DNA from: Opitutia bacterium
GTDB lineage: Bacteria > Verrucomicrobiota > Verrucomicrobiia > Opitutales > Opitutaceae
Assembly: GCA_947449835.1 (NCBI GenBank)
Contig: CANFSZ010000004.1
Location: 1 to 64,000 of the forward strand
Length of the DNA: 64,000 bases
Direction of reading: 5' to 3'
This document shows positions 1 to 7,170 of this stretch, piece by piece. The notes under the pieces are model-generated. The model made no database searches, was not told the origin of the DNA, and saw only the letters and a program-made list of their open reading frames with translations. Position 1 is the first letter of the stretch. Each line of letters starts with the position of its first letter. Made by a program: the position numbers and the translations under genes.

Positions 1-585
1 GCGCAGGAGACCTACAAAGCCGAGGCGGGGCAGTCGGCGGGTGGTTCGACGGGCGTTACGCCGCCTAAAACAGAACTTTTCCGTCAAGGCATGCTGACGC
101 TCAACACTGCCCAAGTGCAGAATCTGGCGACTAAGATCGCCACTGCTATCCGAGCTTATCAAAGTTCAAATGGTCCGTTTCGCACGTTAGAAGAATTTTT
201 AAGTCCTTCGGCTAACGCCACGACGAGCCTTCTCGAACAGGCGATTGCCGACGCCGGGATCAACGTCGACGCCGACGGTAACCCCATCGAATTCTCGTCT
301 CAGTTCCTCACTCAGGGCGACATCATGACCGCGCTCGCACCGGTGCTCTTTCCGCGCTCGGACACGTTTGTAATCCGCACCTATGGCGAGGCGGTGAATC
401 CCGCGACGGGTGTGACCGAGGGCAAAGCTTGGTGCGAAGCCACCGTCCAACGCATCCCCGAGTATTTCGATCCCGCCGATGACGCGACCGTCGCCCCGGC
501 CAATCTCACCAGCGCGCTCAACCAAAACCTCGGCCGCCGCTTCAAGGTCGTCTCTTTCCGATGGCTCACGCGCTCCGATATTTGA
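1..585 (+). CDS. Verru_Chthon cassette protein A-like, 3' part
   Basis: The reading frame is open at the left window edge, so this is the C-terminal part of a larger protein. Translation from base 1 gives about 194 residues. The tail carries a helical stretch (IATAIRAYQSSNGPF), then GDIMTALAPVLFPRSDTFVI and a KAWCEATVQRIPEY segment, ending FKVVSFRWL. From memory this matches the C-terminus of Verru_Chthon cassette protein A, a Verrucomicrobia protein coded with pseudopilin-like genes. Its role in such a surface or secretion apparatus is inferred. Its last 25 bases overlap the next gene, which suggests one operon. The family call needs a profile search. Confidence 0.6.
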   Translation, partial: AQETYKAEAGQSAGGSTGVTPPKTELFRQGMLTLNTAQVQNLATKIATAIRAYQSSNGPFRTLEEFLSPSANATTSLLEQAIADAGINVDADGNPIEFSSQFLTQGDIMTALAPVLFPRSDTFVIRTYGEAVNPATGVTEGKAWCEATVQRIPEYFDPADDATVAPANLTSALNQNLGRRFKVVSFRWLTRSDI

Positions 586-1253
586 TTTTCGCGCTCTGCT
601 GCTGCGGCGTTTTATCGGCCACCGAACCAGCGCCAGCGGGTGCCCAAGCGTTGCGGTTCACAGTATTTAGTTCACGTGCGGTCAATGGTCTGACGTTTAC
701 GCCACGGTCGGGCCAAGCACCCAAGCCGCTGGTTTTGTACCCCACGGCGCGTTCGCCGCGCTACGATTACTTCGGAGCGATGCCGTTGCGCATCACCGAC
801 GCCAAGACCAACACCGTCGTCGCCGAGGCTACTGTGCCCCGTGAAATCACGTCGGCGTTGCTCCTACTCGTGCCGCTCGACCCTGCGCCGGCCGCTGGGC
901 TGCGTTATCAAACTTATGTCCTCGATGATACGGCGGCGCGTCAGCCGGCGGGTAGCCTAGCGATTATTAATTTCAGCGGCCTCGAACTCGCTGGCACCCT
1001 CGACGGCAAACCGCTCGCGCTCACCTCTGGGCTGAATGCGGCGACGCCGCTCGGACGTTCGGCGACGCTGACGTTGCGCACGACGGTCAAAAATCGCACC
1101 TACCAAGCCTACGCCGGTAACGTCGAACTCGGGAAAAACGAGCGCGCACTTTTGCTGCTGTTGCCGCCGTTTTATCGCGGTTCGCTCGAGGTGCAGTCGC
1201 GTTTATTGATTGATGCGCCGGGTGGCGTTCGCGGAGCGGGCGGACGTCCCTAA
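561..1253 (+). CDS. Small secreted protein following the pseudopilin-like gene
   Basis: A 230-residue protein with a signal peptide (hydrophobic core LIFALCCCGVL, likely cleavage near residue 20). The remainder looks beta-rich, with no cysteine and no catalytic motif that I recognise. A hydrophobic LLLLLPP stretch lies near the C-terminus. It starts 25 bases inside the preceding cassette gene, so the two are probably co-translated and it may be an accessory of the same surface apparatus. Function unknown; secretion is supported by the N-terminus only. Confidence 0.6.
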   Translation: MAHALRYLIFALCCCGVLSATEPAPAGAQALRFTVFSSRAVNGLTFTPRSGQAPKPLVLYPTARSPRYDYFGAMPLRITDAKTNTVVAEATVPREITSALLLLVPLDPAPAAGLRYQTYVLDDTAARQPAGSLAIINFSGLELAGTLDGKPLALTSGLNAATPLGRSATLTLRTTVKNRTYQAYAGNVELGKNERALLLLLPPFYRGSLEVQSRLLIDAPGGVRGAGGRP

Positions 1254-1340
1254 ATCGGGGTGGGGAGGGTTCTGGAGATTTTTGCTTGGATTTTCGGCGG
1301 GAAGCCTGAGCGGGTCCCGAAAATTGGACCAGGTGGAGTG

Positions 1341-2273
1341 TTAGTCTTTGGCTTGGGTTGATGTGCTGACTGCGGTTGTGGTTGGCAATCCCAAGCGGAG
1401 GGACGGACCGGCTTGGCGGTCCGTCCTGGAGCTTGGGATTGGTAAAGATTGTTTCGCGGCGAAGCGTTGCGGAGAGAGATAGCCGAGTGAGCTGTGGGGC
1501 CGCTCGGCGTTGTAGTCCTGACGGAAGTCTTCGATCACGACCCGGGCCTCGGTGAGGGTCCAGAGCTGCTCGCGGTTGAGGCATTCGTCGCGGAAGCGGG
1601 AGTGGAACGATTCGACGAAGCCGTTCTCCCACGGGCTCGCCGGGGTGATGTAGAGGGTCTTGATATTCTGCTCTGCGAGCCAGCGTTGGAGTTCCTTGGC
1701 GATGAACTCCGGTCCGTTGTCGGAGCGGATGAACTCGGGCGCGCCGTGCAGCGCGATGGCTGCCTTAACCAGCTGGATGACCTCGCTCGAACCGATCTGG
1801 CGCTCGGGCCGCAGCACATGCACCTCCTTAGTGTACTCATCAAGCACGGTGAGCATACGCAGGGCCCCACCATGCACCGTTGAGTCGGCGATAAAGTCCC
1901 AGGTCCAGACATGACCGCGATGGTTCGCCTGCGTCGGCAGCCCGGTGGAGGCACCTCGGCGTGGAGTATATCGCCGGGGCGGCGGCACGCGTAGACCTTC
2001 GGCTCGCCGCAGTTTTTGCACCTGCTTGCGGCCGACTTGATATCCTTCCCCGCGCAGCTTCACCGCGATCCGGCGAAAGCCGTAGCGCGGATACTTGCGC
2101 GAGAGTTCGTGCAGCCGTGTGACCAACCGGGTGCGCTCGCTCGTCGGCGGTCGCATCCGATAATGGAAACTCGAGCGTGCCAGTCGCAGGCACCGGCAGG
2201 CCGTCCGCCCAGAGCACAGCTCGCCTGCCACCACGAAGGCGGCCATCGCTCGCTTGTGTTCCGGGCTTACCAT
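1341..2273 (-). CDS. IS3-family transposase OrfB (DDE integrase)
   Basis: A 310-residue DDE transposase with an rve-type integrase core. An N-terminal HTH_21-like region (residues about 15-100) is followed by the catalytic residues: Asp in WTWDFIAD, Asp in IRSDNGPEF, and Glu in PWENGFVESF with the downstream DECLN. It starts inside the end of orfA and lies in the -1 frame relative to it. The active protein is therefore probably an OrfAB fusion made by frameshifting at 2273-2279. The catalytic triad is intact, so the element may still be mobile. Confidence 0.9.
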   Translation of the reverse strand: MVSPEHKRAMAAFVVAGELCSGRTACRCLRLARSSFHYRMRPPTSERTRLVTRLHELSRKYPRYGFRRIAVKLRGEGYQVGRKQVQKLRRAEGLRVPPPRRYTPRRGASTGLPTQANHRGHVWTWDFIADSTVHGGALRMLTVLDEYTKEVHVLRPERQIGSSEVIQLVKAAIALHGAPEFIRSDNGPEFIAKELQRWLAEQNIKTLYITPASPWENGFVESFHSRFRDECLNREQLWTLTEARVVIEDFRQDYNAERPHSSLGYLSPQRFAAKQSLPIPSSRTDRQAGPSLRLGLPTTTAVSTSTQAKD

Positions 2274-2533
2274 TTTTTTGCGTTCACCGCCTCCAATACG
2301 CGGTTCTTTAGCAGCGAGTCCGCGAGCATCTTTTTTAGCTCCGCGTTCTCCCGTTCTAGTTCCTTCATCCGCCTAGCCTCGTTGACGTCGAGTTGACCAA
2401 ACTGCCGTTTCCAACGATGAAATGTGACCTCGGAGATATTATGCTCCTTGCTCACTTCCACGATGCTTTTGCCGCCATCGGCTTCCCGTAATATGCGGAT
2501 CTTCTGTTCGGTCGTGTGTCTTTTGCCTTTCAT
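2267..2533 (-). CDS. IS3-family transposase OrfA (helix-turn-helix)
   Basis: An 88-residue HTH_Tnp_1 (IS3/IS911 OrfA) protein. A helix-turn-helix occupies residues about 8-48 (EQKIRILREADGGKSIVEVS and SEVTFHRWKRQFG). A leucine-zipper-like coiled coil follows (MKELERENAELKKMLADSLL), as expected for OrfA. The gene ends KKW-stop. Just before the stop is a run of seven A residues read A AAA AAA, the standard -1 slippery heptamer, which would join OrfA to OrfB. Confidence 0.9.
   Translation of the reverse strand: MKGKRHTTEQKIRILREADGGKSIVEVSKEHNISEVTFHRWKRQFGQLDVNEARRMKELERENAELKKMLADSLLKNRVLEAVNAKKW
2273..2279 (-). promoter_or_regulatory. Programmed -1 ribosomal frameshift heptamer
   Basis: On the minus strand the orfA codons GCA AAA AAA TGG TAA contain the heptamer A AAA AAA. 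A one-base slip back places the ribosome in the frame whose next codon is the ATG of orfB. This geometry is known from IS3-family elements such as IS911. No stimulating structure was verified. Confidence 0.7.
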
Positions 2534-2590
2534 AATCTGGGTTCCTTTAATGACCGCAGACTAACATTACAAGTGGCCCGGATTTCGGGG

Positions 2591-2761
2591 GATCACCGCA
2601 GTTATGCGCTTGTGTCGAATTCCGACCAGCGTGGTGAGATAGCGTCGGCTAAGCAGCCGCCGCACCGTTGGTATCGATACGCCGAGGCGGTTGGCCGCCT
2701 CGCGTAGGTTGAGGGTCGCAGGGGGCACGCTGGGCGTGCCGTCTGGATATATTTTTTTCAT
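2591..2761 (-). pseudogene. Excisionase/MerR-like HTH gene interrupted by the IS
   Basis: The first 57 codons (ATG at 2761) encode a small DNA-binding protein: a short N-tail, then LNLREAANRLGVSIPTVRRL, a typical excisionase or MerR-like helix-turn-helix, followed by a basic wing (GIRHKRITAVI). The frame then runs directly into the IS terminal repeat at 2590, so the C-terminus is lost; the seven residues read beyond the junction come from IS sequence. If one 4-base target copy is removed, the frame continues left of the IS for about 21 codons to a TAG at 1250-1252. Its position near a tyrosine recombinase suggests a recombination directionality factor, by inference. Confidence 0.55.
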
Positions 2762-2915
2762 CCCATTAATTAAGGGAAGTCGGAAAGGGAAAAACGCATC
2801 CCTCGTTAGCTCCCATTTGGCCGAAATAAAGGTAAAGTACTTATCAATAGAATTTTACAATTTATTATGTTGAGTGTTATCGACTTTAATTAGGTTCCAA
2901 TGATACAACAACCCG

Positions 2916-3419
2916 GTGAAAAGTCGGCCGCGAAATCCCCTGCGCCAATTCTTTAGGGGAAACACCAAGCTTTTAACTGAGGTAGCTGCCGCGCAGAAAC
3001 TCCATCCGCGCGACACTCCCGTCTATTCTCGGCTTGAGGCCGTTCGCATCGCTATTGGATGGAAAACGTCCCCGGCGGAGATTGGTCGACAAACGCTAGT
3101 TATGCTTTCGCGAGTCTCGGTCTACCGCTGCCTGTTAAAAGTGCAGCAATCGGGCCTCGCCGCTCTATGCGCCATGCCGTCCGGCCACTACCGCGCGAAG
3201 ACCGTAAAAATAACTCCTGCAATCGGGGTAAAACTCAAAGCCGAGATAAAAGCCAAACGCATCACGACCTCCAAGCAAGCACTCCGCTGGCTCCGGAAGG
3301 AGCATTCGGTTAGGATGAAGGCGACCGGCGTTTACGCTTGGCTGAAGCGAAATCGAGTGCGCTTGCGCCGTCCAATCGAGAAACAGGAGCGCATCCGCTA
3401 TATCCCATTTCGGAGCTAA
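2916..3419 (+). CDS. Orphan IS630-like winged-helix DNA-binding protein
   Basis: A 167-residue basic protein with a GTG start. It appears to hold two helix-turn-helix units: one around residues 40-80 (TSPAEIGRQ and MLSRVSVYRCLLKVQQSGL), and a winged-helix unit around 108-145 (SKQALRWLRKEHSVRM and KATGVYAWL). This resembles the DNA-binding N-terminus of IS630-type transposases, but no DDE domain follows. It is either a truncated transposase or a stand-alone regulator of the small island. It converges on the integrase gene, with the two stop codons overlapping. An AT-rich leader of about 150 bases precedes it. Confidence 0.5.
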   Translation: MKSRPRNPLRQFFRGNTKLLTEVAAAQKLHPRDTPVYSRLEAVRIAIGWKTSPAEIGRQTLVMLSRVSVYRCLLKVQQSGLAALCAMPSGHYRAKTVKITPAIGVKLKAEIKAKRITTSKQALRWLRKEHSVRMKATGVYAWLKRNRVRLRRPIEKQERIRYIPFRS

Positions 3420-4621
3420 CACCCCGAGACGTTGAATGTCACTTTTGCCGCTGCGAGCTGGCTATGCTCGCGCCGGAGATGCCCGTAAGTCTGCATGGCC
3501 AATACTCCGCCATCATGGTGTCCTAGCCATCCCGCTACGGTCGGGATATCGACCCCCGACTCGATGCAAATCGTTGCAAACAGGTGCCGAAAATCATGGT
3601 GGGTCAGCCGGGGCACTTTGGTTTTCAGGCACGCGGCATCTATGGATTTCTGGCACTCCTTGAGCCGCAAGATGGGATCGCCGGGTTCGAGCAAGGCTTT
3701 GCCGTCCGCGGTAAACCGCGCCGCTGATTTTCGCCGCTCGATGATCGTCTTTAAAAGTTGCTGCAAGGGGGCGAACAACGGAATGAAGCGGTCGGAAGCG
3801 TCGGTTTTGTAACCGGGCAAGTGTAATTGCTGGCGGTCCCAGTCCACATCGCGCCAGATGGTGAAAGGCACTTCGCCAATACGCGCACCGGTCATCATGA
3901 GGAAGCGGCAAAGATCGGCGGCCTCCTTGCCCCAGCCACCCGGCGAACCGTTGTCCTCCATTGCCGCGATCAGCTTTCCCACCTGAACCATGCTGGGAAG
4001 TTGCAGCTTCTTCGGGGTGATTTTCTTCTTGAGCCGACCGTTGGTGGGCCGGACCAGCACCGGGTTCGAGTGAATCTGCCCTTGTTCAATCGCGATATCC
4101 ATGAGGCGGCGCAGTGTATCGACCGCCCGGTTTACGGAAGTAGCGGAATTGCCCCTTAGTGCCCGCTTCGCCCCCGGCGGGACAAAGTTCGTGCCCTCCG
4201 CCTTGAACTTTGACACCCAATCGAAGATCGCGGCCGGCGTGATCTGCTTTGGCTCCAAGCCTTCGATCCCTTTCCAGGTTTTTGTCAGTTTCTTGAGCGC
4301 CGTGATCCGGGACGAAACGGTGGCCGGCCGGAAGTCGGGATTGGCCCGGGTGCGCGCGAGATAGACGTCGATGATTTCGCCGAGCATGGCCTTGCCGGCG
4401 GCAACGTGGGCGACGGTGCCGCGCTGCTTGTCGACCTCGGCGATTTTGTCGCCCAAGCGCAGCTTCGCGACCGAGAACACATCTGTGTCGAGGGAGAACC
4501 ATTTCTGCTTGCCCTGCAAAGTAACTCTCGCGTAGTACCTACCGCTCTGTTGATTGCGAAGTAGGCACTGCACGCTCGTTCTTTCCCACAACCTTTTCCC
4601 TGGTAAGGCCGCCGATTTCAT
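3416..4621 (-). CDS. Tyrosine recombinase / phage-type integrase
   Basis: A 401-residue integrase, taking the ATG at 4621; a TTG at 4657 would add 12 residues. An N-terminal SAM-like core-binding region precedes a phage-integrase catalytic domain with every active-site residue visible: Arg in TGARIGEV, Lys in GYKTDASDR, HxxR in HHDFRH, His in GWLGHH, and the Tyr nucleophile in MQTYGHLR. It should catalyse site-specific integration of a small element. It is coded about 70 bases from the 5' end of a tRNA gene, pointing away from it. That is an unusual side, because islands normally occupy the 3' end of a tRNA. Confidence 0.9.
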   Translation of the reverse strand: MKSAALPGKRLWERTSVQCLLRNQQSGRYYARVTLQGKQKWFSLDTDVFSVAKLRLGDKIAEVDKQRGTVAHVAAGKAMLGEIIDVYLARTRANPDFRPATVSSRITALKKLTKTWKGIEGLEPKQITPAAIFDWVSKFKAEGTNFVPPGAKRALRGNSATSVNRAVDTLRRLMDIAIEQGQIHSNPVLVRPTNGRLKKKITPKKLQLPSMVQVGKLIAAMEDNGSPGGWGKEAADLCRFLMMTGARIGEVPFTIWRDVDWDRQQLHLPGYKTDASDRFIPLFAPLQQLLKTIIERRKSAARFTADGKALLEPGDPILRLKECQKSIDAACLKTKVPRLTHHDFRHLFATICIESGVDIPTVAGWLGHHDGGVLAMQTYGHLRREHSQLAAAKVTFNVSGC

Positions 4622-4627
4622 GGTCCT

Positions 4628-4650
4628 ACTGTAGAAAAGCACTGTAGAAA
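4628..4650. repeat. Tandem 10-base direct repeat upstream of integrase
   Basis: The 10-mer ACTGTAGAAA occurs twice, at 4628-4637 and 4641-4650, with a 13-base period. It lies just ahead of the preferred integrase start and within the gap to the tRNA. It could be an integrase arm-type site or an autoregulatory site; no experiment supports either. Confidence 0.35.
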
Positions 4651-4680
4651 GAATCAAGCCTAAGTATCTAAGTTAGCAAT

Positions 4681-4686
4681 TATCAT
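4681..4686 (+). promoter_or_regulatory. Possible -10 element of the CAU tRNA gene
   Basis: TATCAT lies seven bases before the first base of the tRNA, a good distance for a -10 box of a tRNA transcribed from its own promoter. No convincing -35 is seen; the position it would occupy falls beside the integrase leader. Confidence 0.3.
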
Positions 4687-4692
4687 AGTAAT

Positions 4693-4767
<75 letters not shown>

Positions 4768-4875
4768 TTTTAAATCAGTCCGCTTCCCACCTCGGGTGGG
4801 CGTAGCGGCTGGGGTGGCGGGCAACTTCGGCCTTGGATTGAGGCGAGGGTGCCGGCAACTTAGATATTCTTATTT

Positions 4876-6234
4876 ATGAAAATTTGCTGCATTGGCGCGG
4901 GTTATGTGGGCGGTCCGACGATGGCGATGATCGCGCTGAAGGCGCCGCACATCCAAGTCACCGTCGTCGATATGAACGCGGCGCGCATTGCGGCCTGGAA
5001 TTCCGACACGTTGCCCATCTACGAACCCGGCTTGGATGAAGTTGTAAAACTACGTCGGGGGAAAAACCTGCATTTCTCCACCGCCGTCAAAGAGACGATC
5101 CAAGCAGCCGACATCATTTTCGTCGCCGTCAATACGCCGACCAAAACCTACGGAGTGGGCGCCGGCCGTGCGGCGGATCTGCGTTTCATCGAATCGGTGG
5201 CGCGCACGATTGCTGAAGTCGCGGATGGTTCCAAAATCATCGTCGAGAAATCTACTATCCCGGTTAAGACCGCGGAGACGATTAAGGACATCCTCGCGGC
5301 CAATACGCGCGGAGCAAAATTCCAAGTGTTGTCGAATCCGGAGTTTCTGGCCGAGGGCACGGCGGTGGCGGACTTGATCCAGCCCGACCGCGTGTTGATC
5401 GGCGGCGAGCGGACGCCTGAGGGCGATGCGGCCGTCCAGAAACTCGTCGAGGTGTACGCGAACTGGGTGCCGCGCGAAAAAATCATCACGACCAATCTCT
5501 GGTCGTCCGAGCTCTCGAAACTCGTGGCAAACGCGTTTCTGGCGCAGCGGATTTCGTCGATCAATTCCATCTCGGCGTTGTGCGAAGCGACCGGCGCGGA
5601 TGTCGATGAAGTGGCCAATGCGATCGGCAAGGATTCGCGCATCGGGCCAAAATTTCTGAAGGCCTCGGTGGGTTTCGGCGGTTCCTGTTTTCAGAAGGAT
5701 ATTTTGAACCTCGCTTATCTTTGTGAGAAATTCGGCCTGCCGGAAGTTTCTGCCTATTGGGAAAGCGTCGTGAAGATGAACGATTGGCAGAAGGAGCGCT
5801 TCGCCTCGCGGGTCGTCTCGGCGCTCTACAACAGCGTCGCCGACAAAAAAATCGCGGTGCTGGGTTTTGCGTTTAAGAAAGACACAAACGACACGCGCGA
5901 ATCGGCGGCGATCGCCGTCTGCCGTAGCTTGCTCGGCGAGCAAGCGAAGGTCGTGGTCTACGATCCGAAAGTGCCCGCGTCCGAGATCGTGCACGATGTG
6001 TTGGGCGCGGGCGGGGCGAACGCGCGGTTATCCGTGGCGCGTAGCGCTTATGAAGCCGCGGCTGGGGCGCACGCGATCGTGGTCGTCACCGAGTGGGATG
6101 AATTTAAGACGCTCGATTTCGCCAAAATTTACGACGGCATGGTCAAGCCGGCTTTCGTGTTCGACGGGCGCAATATTTTGGATCTCGGGAAATTGCGCGC
6201 GCTCGGTTTCCGCGCGCAGGGCATCGGCAAGTGA
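4876..6234 (+). CDS. ugd: UDP-glucose 6-dehydrogenase
   Basis: A 452-residue enzyme oxidising UDP-glucose to UDP-glucuronate with two NAD+ in the cytoplasm, feeding exopolysaccharide and nucleotide-sugar pathways. The N-terminal Rossmann motif GAGYVGG is at residues 7-13. The central domain has [19 protein letters not shown], and the catalytic Cys271 lies in [10 protein letters not shown]. The C-terminal UDP-binding domain contains [14 protein letters not shown]. The wording of these blocks ([31 protein letters not shown]) is that of animal UGDH rather than typical short bacterial Ugd. A strong hairpin terminator follows. Confidence 0.95.
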   Translation: MKICCIGAGYVGGPTMAMIALKAPHIQVTVVDMNAARIAAWNSDTLPIYEPGLDEVVKLRRGKNLHFSTAVKETIQAADIIFVAVNTPTKTYGVGAGRAADLRFIESVARTIAEVADGSKIIVEKSTIPVKTAETIKDILAANTRGAKFQVLSNPEFLAEGTAVADLIQPDRVLIGGERTPEGDAAVQKLVEVYANWVPREKIITTNLWSSELSKLVANAFLAQRISSINSISALCEATGADVDEVANAIGKDSRIGPKFLKASVGFGGSCFQKDILNLAYLCEKFGLPEVSAYWESVVKMNDWQKERFASRVVSALYNSVADKKIAVLGFAFKKDTNDTRESAAIAVCRSLLGEQAKVVVYDPKVPASEIVHDVLGAGGANARLSVARSAYEAAAGAHAIVVVTEWDEFKTLDFAKIYDGMVKPAFVFDGRNILDLGKLRALGFRAQGIGK

Positions 6235-6271
6235 TGGTTTCAGCGACCTGAAGATTTTCTGTAGGCAAAAA

Positions 6272-6297
6272 AAATCCCCGGAAGAATCCGGGGATTT
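6272..6297. terminator. Bidirectional Rho-independent terminator
   Basis: An 11-base perfect stem (6272-6282 with 6287-6297) encloses a four-base loop AGAA. A-rich sequence lies to the left and T-rich sequence to the right, so either strand gives a U-tract. It separates the convergent ugd and the secreted TIM-barrel gene. Confidence 0.85.
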
Positions 6298-6321
6298 TTT
6301 TGTGGGAAATGTGACTGAGCT

Positions 6322-7152
6322 TTATTTTGCAGCGGTGGCGCCGAGGTATTTGGCGAAGTAGTTTTTACCTTCGGCCACGAGACGATTGGGGTCTTCGGCG
6401 AAGGCTTTACTGTCGGTCTCGATGGCGAGGACGCCGGACCATTTGGATTTTTTGATCTCAGCGAAGAGGCCGGCGTAGTTGGAGTCGCCTTGGCCGAGCT
6501 CGGTGTCAACGGCGACGGATTTGCCGTCAACGACGGAGGTTTTTTTGTCTTTGAAGTGGATGTCGAAGACGCGGTCGCCGTAGTCGCGGAAGATCGCGGC
6601 GGCGTCGAAGCCGGCGGCCGTCACCCAGCCGACATCGAGGCAGACGCCGATACGGGCGTCGCGGGCGGCGAGGATTTTTTTCACGGTGGCGGGGTCGCCA
6701 TAGACGGAGCCTTTGCCGTGATTATGGATGGCGAGCTTGATGTCGTATTCTTTGACCAATTGCTCGAGGTTGTCCCATTGGGCGAAATCTTTCGGCTCAA
6801 CGATGATGAGTTTGATGCCCATCAATTTGGCGAATTCGAAGAGCTTGCGGTTGGTGGCCTTGTCGAGGGTGGTCGCGTTGACGCCGAACGTGTAGGCGTG
6901 GAGGCCGGCTTTCTCGAGGACGGTCTTTTTGCGGAGGTTTTCCTCGGCGGGGGCGGAAGGGTTGAGTTGAGCGGCGATGAACTGGAGTTGGGTGATGCCG
7001 TGCTTGGTGGCGAAGGCGACGACCTGCTCGAAGTTCATGTTGCGGCACGTCCAAGTTTGGAGGCCGATTTGAGGTGCGGCGGGCGTGTTGGCCGCGTGGA
7101 CGGAGCGCGCGAATAGAAGCGTAAAAACGATGAGGAGGGGGCGGAGTTTCAT
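6322..7152 (-). CDS. Secreted sugar phosphate isomerase/epimerase-like TIM barrel
   Basis: A 276-residue protein of the xylose isomerase-like TIM-barrel (AP endonuclease 2) superfamily. A signal peptide (LLIVFTLLFARSVHA) sends it to the periplasm. Metal-ligand-type segments are visible: LIIVEPKDF, AIHNHGKG, GVCLDVGW, DIHFKDKK and VLAIETDS. Members isomerise or epimerise sugars, and many exported Verrucomicrobia and Planctomycetes versions have no known substrate. It ends 18 bases before the tyrS stop codon region, so it may be co-transcribed behind tyrS. The fold is certain, the reaction is not. Confidence 0.8.
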   Translation of the reverse strand: MKLRPLLIVFTLLFARSVHAANTPAAPQIGLQTWTCRNMNFEQVVAFATKHGITQLQFIAAQLNPSAPAEENLRKKTVLEKAGLHAYTFGVNATTLDKATNRKLFEFAKLMGIKLIIVEPKDFAQWDNLEQLVKEYDIKLAIHNHGKGSVYGDPATVKKILAARDARIGVCLDVGWVTAAGFDAAAIFRDYGDRVFDIHFKDKKTSVVDGKSVAVDTELGQGDSNYAGLFAEIKKSKWSGVLAIETDSKAFAEDPNRLVAEGKNYFAKYLGATAAK

Positions 7153-7170
7153 GGGGATGGAGGTATAAAT

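Larger units (their letters stand above)
1316..2590 (-). mobile_element. IS3-family insertion sequence
   Basis: Two overlapping transposase genes on the minus strand lie between imperfect terminal inverted repeats. The left end runs from about 1315 to 1346 and the right end from about 2559 to 2590. Both begin CCCGAAA at the outer tip and share TGTTAGTC at the inner end, with roughly two thirds identity over 31 bases. The orfB stop codon lies inside the left repeat. The flanks GGGT and GGAT could be an imperfect 4-base target duplication. Ends are given to within a few bases. Confidence 0.8.
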
